Of a stretch of 64,000 nucleotides of DNA, positions 32,550-43,025 are shown one piece after another. Positions within the stretch are counted from its first letter, which is position 1. The number at the start of each line of letters is the position of its first letter. The position numbers were made by a program, and so were the translations under genes. Where the stretch lies: assembly GCA_021029095.1 (NCBI GenBank), contig JAJOHG010000063.1:62001-126000 (forward strand), in the 5' to 3' direction. The stretch is from Phellopilus nigrolimitatus (lineage: Eukaryota; Basidiomycota; Agaricomycetes; Hymenochaetales; Hymenochaetaceae). Below the pieces are notes generated by a model. The model ran no database searches, was not told where the DNA came from, and worked only from the letters and a program-made list of their open reading frames with translations.

Positions 32550-33329
32550 TCTAAATTTCACAATCAGAGAGTTGAAACAATCAAGGCTGATATGTGTCTG
32601 TATAATTTACCTTATGTTTTTGTGTGTGTTTCTGTTCTGACAACTGGAAGTCCGGTACAAATTTATAGTGCCTTGCTTTAATATTGCAGAATTCTGCCAT
32701 TGTGTGACAAGTTAATTAATTTGTATGATGCTGTGGGTTGATTAAAATGTTTATTTTGCCATGTCATTGGCAATTTACCCAGTCGCCAAATGACACTTCC
32801 GATGGTCTGAAATTCTGCGTGAGTTTATAATTTCTTACCATGAGGTTGCAGAGGATCACTGATGTGCTACGACTGCCCCTGTTTCTCTTTGGGGAAATTC
32901 TTATGAGTCAATAGGAGCTATTGTGAAGGGTGGGTCGATCACTTGTTCTGGGTTGTGGATATCGTATTTCTGACTGTTACAAAGGTTTCATGCACATTAA
33001 AGAAAGCATAGCATCAGGAAAAACCAAAATGCTATATACTCAATTGAAAAGATATATGGTGATATATGGTGCTATATACTTTAAAACCAACACTATATAG
33101 CAAAATATGGAGTTTATTGCATATATAGTGATATCACCACTAGGATCAAATATATAGTGAAGATAGTGAGTGCTATCTAGTTTGGTCACAGTAATATATA
33201 TTACAATATAGCACAGGATTTTTTGTATATAGCAGTAAATAGTGCAATGTTTGGTATATACAGTATAACTCCTTTTCCTTGCTTCAAAATACGAGCAAAA
33301 TAATTTACAAGCCGTCCAACACCTCCGGG

Positions 33330-33757
33330 AATTGCCGAGCCGCGGGTGTCCTCACGCACGCACAGGCACTTCATACGACACGCTCGCCCGCGTTTGCGAT
33401 GCGTCCCAGACGTGCACGCGATCCTGGGGTACGCCGCCCCAACCACGTCCATCTGCGCCAGGAGCGCTCGAGCCGCACGGTCGCGACGCTGCACCTACAC
33501 ACCGTGCCGCTCTCCGCGGTCGCCGTGTCCGTGGTCGCCGTGTCCGTGGCCGGCGTGCACCTGCTCATGGCGGGCTGGGACGGGCTCGTCGGGCTCTGGG
33601 ACATCGCCGTGCCCTCGGTGGATGAGGTCGCCAACCCCGGCCGTGAGGCGCGCGCGAAGCGGCACCGGGTAGACAGCACGGGCGGGTGGACGCGCCCCGG
33701 CGGCAGGCGCCGCTCGCGGTGCTGAAGAGCCACACGGAACGGGTGACGGGCACGGTT
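33330..33757 (+). pseudogene. YTM1 (WD40 ribosome-biogenesis protein) fragment
   Basis: Reads TVATLHLHTVPLSAVAVSVV, then [39 protein letters not shown] and, after a frame change, [20 protein letters not shown]. This order (LHTAPLSS...LL(T)AGWD..(V/I)GLWD..DEV...KRRRV...KAP(L/I)AVLKSH) matches the middle WD repeats of Ytm1, which acts with Nop7 and Erb1 in 60S maturation (family knowledge). Both ends are missing, and it runs directly into HSP70 sequence. Confidence 0.6.
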
Positions 33758-34237
33758 TTCGGCGCGGACGGCGTACAGCTGTACGACCGTGTGGAGATTA
33801 TTGCAAACGACCAGGGCAACCGCACCACGCCGTCGTATGTCTCCTTCTCCGACCAGGAGCGCCTCATCGGTGATGCCGCCAAGAACCAGATCGCCATGAA
33901 CCCCGTCAACACCGTCTTCGATGCGAAGCGCCTCATGGGCCTCCAGTTCGCGGACTCGGAGGTTCAGGCTGACATGAAGCATTTTTCCTTCACCATCGTC
34001 TCCAAGGGCGAGAAGCCCGTCATCCAAGTCGCGTACCGTGGCGAGACCAAGGAATTTGTGAGTTTTTTTTCTTCTTTCCTAATAATTGATTGTATCCATT
34101 GCATTCGGTACTGACGAGTTGCTTCTGCGTAGATGCCTGAGGAGATCTCTTCTACGGTCCTCACCAAGACGAAGGAGACCGCTGAGTCTTACCTCGGCAC
34201 AACCGTTAAGGATGCCATTGTCACTGTCCCGGCGTAC
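33758..34237 (+). pseudogene. cytosolic HSP70 (SSA-type) N-terminal fragment
   Basis: Starts inside the ATPase domain: [20 protein letters not shown], then [40 protein letters not shown] and [14 protein letters not shown]. An intron follows (GTGAGT...GCGTAG, about 34058-34131), then [20 protein letters not shown] and [14 protein letters not shown]. It breaks off where the complete protein would continue with FNDSQRQATKDAG. The residues upstream of DRVE are not HSP70 but the YTM1 join. Truncated at both ends. Confidence 0.85.
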
Positions 34238-34372
34238 TAGAACGTAGGTAGCATCATCTCCAGTGTCCTGTGCCTTAGCTATTTCACCAATGGACATAGA
34301 ATACATCTGATTGTAGTACTACCAAGGACCTTTTGTCAACTAAATCTGCCAACATTGAACAACATTTTCTCA
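34237..34372. repeat. partial F spacer repeat
   Basis: Matches positions about 29393-29532 of F copy 1 (AACGTAGGTAGCATCATCTC onward). It is cut on the left by the HSP70 fragment and on the right ten bases before the stop codon of the second intact SDR gene. Confidence 0.8.
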
Positions 34373-34381
34373 TCTGGCTCA

Positions 34382-35656
34382 TCACCATCCGTGCGCCTTC
34401 AGGTTCTCAATGCTGTCCTTTGCCGTCGTCTTCTTGTCGCGGAACTCAATCCCGAGTACCGTTCTCGCCTTCGCGTTGTTGTACCAATAATCGTATTTGA
34501 AGCTCTTCCCAGCGCCTGGCGTGCCAGCGGGCACGGTAACTCCTGGGAGCTTGAGCTCGTTCGCAGCGTCGACTGTTAGCCAAATGCGTCAGTCCGAACT
34601 GTAACGGTAAGAACATGGTTAAACCGAAAGGAAACGTACACCAGTCCTGCCAGATGAACGCGCCGGCGGACAGGATGAAGCGCTGCCCGCCTGCCGCGGG
34701 CACCTCGAGCGCGCGCACATGGCCGAGCGAGACGTCGCGCACGTCGACCCACGAGCCCTGGAAACTTGCGAGCTGCTCCGGCGTCTTCTTCTGCGTCAGG
34801 ATCGCCTCGTAGAAGAGCGCGACACTGCTGTTGAGCGCGGTAGGCGAGGCGACTTCGTGCAGGATCGGGCCGAAGACCTGGTAGACGGGATTAGAGGACT
34901 TGGAGAACAGTGGGAGGGTGAGGGACATACGAAGGGCGGGTTCAGCGCGACGAGGTCCCACGAGATCTCGGACTTGTGCTTCTCCGCGAAATCCCACGCG
35001 GCTGCATGCTCGTCAGCTTTCGGCCAGAGGGTATTTTACGAGGCGGACGCACCCTTCTCGGCGAGCGCCTTCGATGCGCGGTACTTGGCGGACTGCTCCG
35101 CGGCGCGGCCCCGCGCACGCACCTCGGCAGTGCTCTCCTCGTTCCATGTGTGCTCGTCGAGCTCCCCGCGGTCCGACGCATTCGCGACGGATGCGCACGA
35201 GGACAGCACCGCGATGCGCTGCAGCTGCGGGCCGCTGCCGTACGCGGGAGGTCCGGGTCAGTAGGGGACGAAAGACTGGTGGAGGGAACAGAGGAGGGCT
35301 TACGCGTGCTTCAGTGCGGACTCGAGGATGCCGACTGTGCCCTTCACGGCGGGCTCGATGAGCTCGTTCGGGTCGTCCGCTTTGAAGTGGAACGGCGACG
35401 CGGTGTGCGCGATCGCGTCGACGCCCTGCACTGCCGCGTCGAACGCGCCCGGCTGCGTGATGTCCGGCACCTCCACGAGCTCGAGCTTGTCCGCATACGC
35501 CTTGAAGAGGTTGCGGATGTGCGCGGCCTTGCTCTCCGCGCGCACGGTTCCGCGCACGCTGTACCCGCGCTTGAGGAGGTCCTGCACGAGCCACACCGCG
35601 ATGAATCCGTTCGCGCCGGAGACGAGGACCTTGGCTGGGGCTGTGATGGCGGGCAT
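34382..35656 (-). CDS. NADP-dependent SDR reductase, intact copy 2
   Basis: Near-identical paralog of the gene at 24749-26055 with the same five-exon plan. The first intron is shortened by about 30 nt. Rossmann motif VSGANGFIAVWLVQDLL, SSCASV Ser region (copy 1 has SSGAAV), YRASK active site, C terminus KAHGW. All exons read open by eye. Differences include KADDPNELIEPAV and EQLASFQGSWVDV. Only the C-terminal ten bases of downstream flank remain before the F repeat, so its 3' UTR and terminator differ from copy 1. That could alter expression. Substrate unknown. Confidence 0.85.
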
Positions 35657-36814
35657 TTTTTCTTATTTCTTTCTTTCTTCGTGGGGGCTGTTGGAACTTT
35701 TTGAAGCGTGGAGTGTGGTCTTTTTATACAGAAAGACAAACAAACAAGGTGCTGAGAAATTCCAAAGAAATTAATAATAATGGCAGCATGAGTAAGAATA
35801 GAATCGATAACGAGGGTATGACGCAGCATAAAAGGATGCTTACCTTATATGGTAGTTCTATAGGTCCCGGGGCTCCGGACCGCGCAGTACCGAAGAGCGG
35901 AACCGTTTTGTGGCTTCATCGCATTTAAGCATGAGTCAAGGCGCAAGAAAACGGTAAAGCAGATAGTCAACAGAAAGCACATATGTTAGTTTAGCATTTG
36001 ACAGATAGGCAGTTAGACTATCTCTTCACGGAAATGTCATCGTTTACTGGCATGCTGCTCTTTACTACATGAAAAAGCCCGAATCATGACACGTCAGAAA
36101 AGAAGAAAAACAGGAAAACGAGCTCCCAGAAGCAAAGATCTAAGCAGGGATTAATTATTAGAACTTACGCGCTGAGATTCTAGGGAGGAGTTCGAGTCAG
36201 CAAGGCCCGCGGAGCACGGACGACCTCGCCGTAGGTCTTTGTAAGTGGATGAATGGCATCGCAGATAAGATTCTTCGGATGAGACAGAGCTTAGAGAGCA
36301 AGCCGGAAGCTTTTTCATCACTGGCAGTGCGTGCAGCGCGGACAGAAGTCTCAACGAGGTCTCGGACGTATCTCTAGACGCCCGACTCGGAGGATCAAAA
36401 CATACGCGCACTTAGTGAATTACAGAAGAGCGAGATCTCTCGCAGTAGATCGCCGTATTCGAGTGGATAGAATTTCCCCCAACGACGTGATATACTTATC
36501 GCGTCTCCAGGCCACATCTTAGGAGAGGTTGGTGCGGAAGACTAGGTTTAACTTTTAAAACAAGCTTGTGCCTTGAAACTAAAAGCCCCTTATATGCGAT
36601 GTCAGACGATGACCAGCCGCCAGTCAGAGGTAGGCAGGGAGAGTCTGGAAGGGACTACTTGAGGCGCAGACACGCACAGGTTAAGTGTGAAAGAAAAAGA
36701 AAAGCACATCTATCGTACATACGTGTTTTAATCTCGGGCTATATACACGCTCTCGCACGAATTGGCAGTCGACCCGTCTCGAAGAAGAGCGAGGGGCAGA
36801 GAAATGGAGGGTTA
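35657..36814. other. SDR promoter and duplicated spacer, no gene
   Basis: Diverged copy of 26056-27480 without the MITE. It ends at the stop codon of the carrier last-exon remnant D3. Confidence 0.6.
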
Positions 36815-36905
36815 TTATAAGTCTCCGCGTATCCAGTCAACGGCGCGTTTGAGCTGCTCGAGGGTGAGGAAGATGAGGATCGTCGTCGGCTGCAGACGTG
36901 TCCAT
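36815..36905 (-). pseudogene. last exon of a DIC1-type carrier gene (remnant D3)
   Basis: Same single surviving exon as at 27481-27571: WTRLQPTTILIFLTLEQLKR, then AVDWIRGDL. The upstream intron continues for only a few bases before unrelated sequence shared with the D1 locus. Confidence 0.8.
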
Positions 36906-37037
36906 CTGTAAAGTGTCGCGCAAACAGTAGTAGTGCCTTTATTTCAAAGTGCACTAAACTGCCGACATTGCGTGAACATTGTTTAATTTGCTTTTCTTTC
37001 TTTCTTTGGAGCAAAGCCGCCTTTGCATTTCTCTTGA

Positions 37038-37457
37038 GCCCGCTCGGCTGCACGAGTTAGCTAACTCTGTTTAGGTAACTTGACAGTCGGGGATTGCTGC
37101 ACTGAGGCCAATCCGTTTTGTCACATAAATAGGGTCTTTCTGTACAGGGAATTTGTTTCAATGAAGTCGGCATGGTTGTGAGTACATAGGCTCGTTGTAC
37201 ATGTACATAGATGTTTTCATCAAATGGGAGTCATCAGATCTATTGCTGCCCACTGCAGAGATGGCGATAGCAAGAGAAGCAGCCTTTCTACAGTACAATT
37301 GACGGGCTTCTACATCTGCATGAACAGCTTTTGCTTTGCCAACTCATGGTGACATTATGTGACAAAACCCGGGCACGGATTAGCTTCAGTGCGGCAATCC
37401 CCGACTGTCAAGTTACCTAAACAGAATTAGCTAGCTCGTGCAGCCGAGCGGGGCCTA
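37038..37457. mobile_element. palindromic MITE (GCTCGGCTGCACGAGTTAGC family)
   Basis: About 420 bp with about 70-bp inverted repeats, CCGCTCGGCTGCACGAGTTA at the left and its complement at the right. The flanks also form an inverted repeat (CTTTGCATTTCTCTT, and TTTC-repeat arms), so the whole 36.98-37.51 kb is a large palindrome around about 37245. No coding capacity. Related ends occur at 43026-43717. Confidence 0.7.
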
Positions 37458-37692
37458 AGAGAAATGCAAAGATGACTTTGCGCCAAAGAAAGAAAGAAAA
37501 GCATTTAGCAAATTAGTTAACTTGCGACACAATGGCAAAATTCCGCAATGTTAAATATTCTGCAATGTTAAAGCAAGGCACTATAAATTTGTACAGGACT
37601 TCCAGTTGTCAGAACAGAAACACACACAAAAACATAAGGTAAATTGTACAGACACAGTCTTGGTTGTTTCAGCTCTGATTGTGAAATTCAGA

Positions 37693-38118
37693 ATGGCATC
37701 TCAAGACCTCCCTCGAAAAGACCACCCCTTGGCTTATTCTATCCACCTTGTCATAGGGTACAAGACACCAGAACGTGTTATAGACCTAGGAATATTGGTT
37801 GCAATGAGCCAAAACAGCATATTCTACCCATGTGAATCTGTGGGGGAATCCTACAAATTAGGTAATCGCATTGAAGCCAATATAAAGTCAGTGAGATACC
37901 AAAAAGCCGCCAAGATCAATCCAGAACTAGGAAAACTAAAACTTGACACGATCGTTCGTGTCCAAGAAGCCATAGCAGGTGGAAAACGTCCTATTGCGGA
38001 TACACAAAGGGAATGGCTTAAAACTTACCTAACCAAAGTTAATTTCTGTTTTTTTATGGACGCTGAAAAGGTAAAAGAACGAGTTCACAGCGGTCTGACT
38101 CGATTCGATGAAAGGTAG
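37693..38118 (+). CDS. unrecognised small protein G3
   Basis: 141 aa, MASQDLPRKDHPLAYSIHLV, then IGYKTPERVIDLGILVAMSQ, NSIFYPCESVGESYKLGNRI and EANIKSVRYQKAAKINPELG. TATAAATTTGTACAGG at about 37583, and a 5' UTR intron (GTAAATTGTACAGACAC...TTGTTTCAG) before the ATG, as in the other copies. The C terminus diverges (KVNFCFFMDAEKVKERVHSG). Intact frame. Function unknown. Confidence 0.65.
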   Translation: MASQDLPRKDHPLAYSIHLVIGYKTPERVIDLGILVAMSQNSIFYPCESVGESYKLGNRIEANIKSVRYQKAAKINPELGKLKLDTIVRVQEAIAGGKRPIADTQREWLKTYLTKVNFCFFMDAEKVKERVHSGLTRFDER

Positions 38119-38288
38119 ATTTACTGTACAGACGTGCATACAGCCGTCTTTTTGTGCGTTTACTACGGTTTCACAATATACTTAGATTCACACCGCTTTG
38201 TTGTCGCACTCGAAATTCCCAAATTCCAATGCTAGCATTCAACCATGGGACAAAGGATAAGTCTGGAGTTGTCAAATAAATTAAAGAT

Positions 38289-38858
38289 CTATTGAGGTAA
38301 AATAATGTGGATTGGTCAGTGGGACAGTGGCGGGGTGCTGCAGCTGCAGAGTAGACTCGCAATCACGTTCTTCTTTCTCTCGCGCATACAAGCACAGTCA
38401 ACCCTAAGGCCCGTCTCGCAGGTATTTGCTAACTTGTTTCAAGATCTGAAAGCTCTTCTCTAGTTCGTGTTTTGCGTACCGTCCAACGAGCCTTGAAATT
38501 CTGATGGATACAGATTGCCGCGGCAGCTCTTCAGCGACAGCTAATTATCTACAGCTTTCTCTTGTTTTGCCCACCCATCGGCAGGCCGTCGACTAGGAGA
38601 TAACGAATAATGAGGACAAATCCCGCCTTGCTCATAGAACGTAGGTAGCATCATATCCAGTGTCCTGTGCCTTCACCAATAGACATAGAATACTGCCAAG
38701 GTCCTTTTGTCAACCAAATCTGCCAATATTGAACGACATTTTCTCTTCTCTTTTTCTGACATCATCACCTCTCTTACACTGCGACCACGTCCTTTGTCTC
38801 TGCCACAGGAAAACTTATTTTGCAGTTGCCGCAAAGAGAATAGAAATGCTATCCAGCA
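38289..38858. repeat. F spacer repeat, copy 3
   Basis: Direct copy of 29041-29637. It continues into a tail (38866-39170: GCTGAGATCCTCTAGCAC onward) that is shared with 45303-45600 and leads into carrier-gene 3' flank. Confidence 0.8.
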
Positions 38859-39387
38859 CCGTAACGAGGCTGAGATCCTCTAGCACTTCATGCATTCTTT
38901 ACTTTGCCTCGACGCCCTTGCAACCGTCGGAGGAATGGCACCTAGGGCCCAAATTGGACACTCACCAGGGCTTGCTCTCGCAGTTATTTAACAACCGAGC
39001 AACATCGGTCCTTTCGCACACACCCTCCATACTAGCTTCATTTACTCGCAGTGCAAATGTAAATATCCTGCAATGTTACATCGAAACATCATAAATTCAC
39101 ACAGGATCTCCAGTCACTAGATCTAAGCTGAGTATTATAGACGCAATGTCATTCTTGGTGTTAACTAACCCTAGCCGCCAGTCAGAAGTAGGCAGGGAGA
39201 GCCAGAAAGGGGCTACTCGAAGCGCGGACACGCACAACCAAAATCGTGGGCGAGACTACATACACAAGTTAAATGTGAAAGGGAAAGAAAGGCACATACA
39301 TATCATAATCTCTGGTTATATACACGCTCTCGCACGAATCAGTCGACTCATCTCGGAGAAAAGCGAGGGGGAATGAGCGGAGGGTTA

Positions 39388-40446
39388 TTATAAGTCCCCG
39401 CGTGTCCAGTCAACGGCGCGTTTGAGCTGCTCGAGGGTGAGGAAGACCAGGATCGTCGTCGGCTGCAGACGTGTCCATCTGTAAAATGCCGTGTAAATAT
39501 ATTTCGGTGTGTGAGGAAGCTGTCGAGCGCAATGAGGGAGAGCTACGCACGCAGGCAGCCAGCCCTTGAACATGAAGAGCGGTCCTTCGTTCTTCAGCGA
39601 GTTCCGTATCACTTGCAGGGTGGAGTTCGAGCCGGTGCCGGACGCGTTCATGATTCGACTCTGAATGGACGTGTAAAAATATAAAAATAGGTATGTTAGG
39701 CATGAAGTACAGGACAGAAGGCAGACTGCGCGCCGTGATGGTGTCCGCGGGCGAGCACACGGTCGTCGCGACGGTGCCGGCGGCGAAGCTCGCGGTGAAG
39801 TGGCAGTAGATGTTGTCGTTGAAGTACGGAGTCTTCAGCAACTCGGCTTTGAAGTAGTCGTACCTGCGTTAATTAGCCGTTAGACTATCTGTATCAAAGA
39901 AAGCTGCTGTGGAGAACGCACGGAGCGAGTTGAGACGCGTTCATCAGTATTGCACGGAATACATTTGGGGTGACCCCGCGAGCGAGAGAGGAGAGGCCTT
40001 CATCGCGAACCATCTATAAACCGAACGTGATTAAGAAACAGCAAGTACATGGCAAAAAGAACAGATGAAAGCCAGAGCGCAGACAAGATATAGACGCACC
40101 CGGTAGAGTCCGTCAAAGCAGTTCTTGTAGTTTAGCCGTTTCTTCGGAGGGTTTGCAAAGTCGCCTTGAAGGCGAACCTAGACATTAAAGGAGATGTTTG
40201 ATTTGAGTGATACTCAGAATGAATCTTATGCGAACCATGATAATCTCTAAAGACAAGCATTTTAATAATAATAATGCAAAGCAAGTCACAACGAGTCCAT
40301 ACACTTACCTCCCGGATTTCCCACAAAGCCCGTAATGTCCAGTTGCGTGACAAAGTTTCAGCCCTCGATCGCCAGTGTGTAGCGTACCCATGCTTCCAAG
40401 CAGGCGAATTGGGACCTAACACGAGATATTATTTAAGTTGTACGAA
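39388..40446 (-). pseudogene. DIC1-type carrier, N-terminally truncated (D4)
   Basis: Retains most C-terminal exons: NSPAWK..., the micro-exon, VRLQGDFANPPKKRLNYKNC, LARGVTPNVFRAILMNASQL, AELLKTPYFNDNIYCHFTAS, SRIMNASGTGSNSTLQVIRN, KGWLPA and the last exon to RGDL. The third carrier signature reads CSPADTITAR instead of CSPADVIKSR, losing the conserved Lys. The N-terminal third is gone: at 40446 the sequence switches to an SDR fragment in the opposite orientation. Confidence 0.8.
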
Positions 40447-41470
40447 CCGCGTCGCCGTTCCACTTCAACGCGGACGACCCGAACGAGCTCATCGAGGCCG
40501 CCGTAGAGGGCACGGTTGGCATCTCGAGTCCGCGCTGAAGCACGCGTAAGCACTCCTCCGTTCCCTCCACCCGTCCTGCGTCGCCCCAACTGACCCAAAT
40601 GTCCCCGATTTTCTTTTCTCCTCCGCACACGGCATCGCAGTGCTGTTCTCGTGCGCGTCCGTCGCGGGCGTGTCGGACCGCGGGGAGCTCGACGAGCGCA
40701 CGTGGAATGAGGAGAGCGCCGAGGTGCGCGCGCGGGGCCGCGCCGCGTCGCAGTCCGCCAAGTACCGCGCGTCGAAGGCGCTCGCCGAGAAGGGTGCGTC
40801 CGCCTCGTGAGATCCCCGTCTGGCCGAACGCTGACGTGCATGCAGCCGTGTGGGATTTCGCCGGGCAGCACAAGTCCGAGATCTCGTGGGACCTCGTCGC
40901 GCTGAACCCGCCCTTTGTGCGTCCCTCGCCTCCCTCTGTTCTCTCCTTTCTCCCCCTCTCTAACCCATCTACTAGGTCTTCGGCCCGATCCTGCACGAAG
41001 TCGCCTCGCCCGCCGCGCTCAACAGCAGTGTTGCGATCTTCTACGAGGCGATCCTGACGCAGAAGAAGACGCCGGAGCAGCTCGCAAGTTTCCAGGGCTC
41101 GTGGGTCGACGTGCGCGACGTCTCGCTCGGCCATGTGCGCGCGCTCGAGGTGCCAGCGGCAGGCGGGCAGCGCTTCATCCTGTCCGCCGGCGCGTTCATC
41201 TGGCAGGACTGGTGTACGTGTTTTCCGGTTTGACCATGCTCTTATTTTACTGTTACAATTCGGATTGACGCATTTGGCTTACAGTCGACGTCGTGAACGA
41301 GCTCAAGCTCCCAGGAGTTACCGTGCCCGTTGGCACGCCAGGCGCTGGGAAGAGCTTCAAATACGAATTTGGTACAACAATGCGAAGGCGAGAACAGTGT
41401 TCGAGATTGAGTTACCCGACTAGAAGACGACGGCAAAGGACAGCATTGAGAACCTGGAGGCGCACAGGTG
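40447..41470 (+). pseudogene. SDR reductase fragment (E4), N-terminally truncated
   Basis: Begins at SPFHFNADDPNELIEAAVEG (about residue 85 of the intact enzyme). A one-base loss follows near GIxES. It keeps introns 1-4, the SDR Ser region (AVLFSCASVAG) and YRASK. It ends with a frame error in the WYNNAKAR region (FGTTMRRRE) and a TAG. Directly continues into carrier sequence at about 41471, with the same E-D join as at 31508/31509. Confidence 0.85.
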
Positions 41471-41877
41471 TGGATGAGCCAGATGAGCTACTCGCTGTGC
41501 CACTTCTGGGCGTATGACGAGAGCAAGAAGATTGCGTCCTGTTTCATCTGGAACGTGCCGCTGCTTCATGAGACTTATATAATGTCTCGTGTTAGGTCCC
41601 AATTCGCCTACTTGGAAGCTGGTGTTGGCTGGCAGCATGGGTGCGCTACAAGGTACCGATCGAGGGCTGAAACTTTGCCTTTTAGCTGGAGGTATTGCGG
41701 GATTTGTAGGAAACCCGGGAGGTAAGTGCATGGACCCGTTGCGAAGTGTTTTGCATTATTAAAGACCAGCTGGTCTTCAAAGATTATCATGATTCGCCTC
41801 AGATTCATATCGAGTATCTCTTAAATCAAACAACTCTCGTTCAATTTATAGGTTCGCCTTCAAGACGACTTTGCGAA
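41471..41877 (+). pseudogene. DIC1-type carrier fragment (D5)
   Basis: Starts WMSQMSYSLCHFWAYDESKK and keeps the next exons up to VRLQDDFAN, where it abuts the inverted G4 block at about 41877. Same structure as D2 at 31509-31955, with small independent changes such as loss of the GTCGGTGCCG stretch. Confidence 0.8.
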
Positions 41878-43022
41878 TCTTTAATGTATTTGACAGCTCC
41901 AGACACATCCTTTGTCCGATGGTCGAATACTAGTATTGGGTTTTGGGAACTTCGGGTGCAACAACAAAGCGGTGTGAATCTAAGTATATTGTGAAGCCCG
42001 TAGTAAACGCACAACAAGACGGCTGTATGCAAATCTGTACAGTAAATCTACGCTACGCCGGATAAGTCTGAATATCCGCAACAGCCTTTTCTGCCTCTGC
42101 AGGGTCTTCAATAATACAAGGAAAAATTACGCTTAGGTAATTTATAAGCCATCTTCTTGATGAAGGCGCAGAAAGGTGATTATTGCGTGCCATGGCGTCA
42201 CGGACACGACTGGTCACCTCAATTGCCACTTCCCCTTTATTGATCTTGAGGATTTTGTGGAATTTCACTGACTTAATATTGGCTTCAATGCGATTACCTA
42301 GTTTGTAGGATCCCCCCACATATTCACATGGGTAGAATGTGCTGTTGACCTCCATTGCAACCAATATTCCTGCGTCTATATTATGTTCTGGTGTCTTGTA
42401 CCCTTTGATAAAAGTGACAGACCAAGGCTCGGGTTTGCTTTGAGATGCCATTCTGAAATTCACAATCAGAGCTGAAACAACCAGGACTGATATGTGTCTG
42501 TACAATTTACCTTATGTTTTTGTGTGTGTTTCTGTTCTGACAACTGGAAGTCCTGTACAAATTTACAGTGCCTTGCTTTAACATTGCAGAACATTTAGCA
42601 TTGCAGAATTCTGCCATTGTGTCGCAAACTAATTAATTTGCATAATGCTGTGGTTCAATTAAAATGTTTATTTTGCCATGTCATTGCCAATTTACCCAGT
42701 CGCCAAATGACACTTCTGATGGTCTGAAATTCTGTGTGAGTTTATAATTTCTTACGACGAGGTCGCAGAGAATCACTGATGTGCTACAACTGCCCCTGTT
42801 TCTCTTTGAGGAAATTCTCATGTGAAGAGTGGGCCGATCACTCGTTCTGGGTCGTGGATATTGTATTTCTGACTGTTACAACGGTTTCAATGCAAAGTAA
42901 AGAAAGCATACAACACTAGAGGAGCACAGCCGTGCTATGGGATAGATAGCGTTTCCGTCATTTTTGCGGCAGAAGCAAAATTAGTCTCTTTGTGCTGGAT
43001 GCAAAGGACACTAGTTACAAAG
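41878..43022 (-). repeat. G repeat block, copy 4 (inverted)
   Basis: Inverted counterpart of the block at 27717-29040, including the region up to ATGCAAAGGACACTAG (about 43012). Stops at the TAA target site of the element at 43026. Confidence 0.75.
42053..42451 (-). CDS. unrecognised small protein G4
   Basis: 132 aa, MASQSKPEPWSVTFIKGYKT, then PEHNIDAGILVAMEVNSTFY, PCEYVGGSYKLGNRIEANIK and SVKFHKILKINKGEVAIEVT. Over the first 100 residues it is very close to G5 at 43918. The C termini diverge (RRWLINYLSVIFPCIIEDPA). TATA (TACAAATTTACAG region) and 5' UTR intron signals are conserved. Function unknown. Confidence 0.65.
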   Translation of the reverse strand: MASQSKPEPWSVTFIKGYKTPEHNIDAGILVAMEVNSTFYPCEYVGGSYKLGNRIEANIKSVKFHKILKINKGEVAIEVTSRVRDAMARNNHLSAPSSRRWLINYLSVIFPCIIEDPAEAEKAVADIQTYPA

Positions 43023-43025
43023 TAA

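Larger units (their letters stand above)
33011..34237 (+). mobile_element. inserted segment: TATATAG-rich DNA plus YTM1 and HSP70 pieces
   Basis: Left edge: the G2 block diverges from its relatives after about 33010. Right edge: the sequence joins the middle of F at CTAGAACGTAGG (34237). The first 240 bp are very AT-rich with many short TATATAG/CTATATA and ATATATGGTG motifs. The rest is GC-rich exon sequence of two host genes joined together. No terminal repeat like H1/H2 was found, so the carrier type is unknown. Confidence 0.45.
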
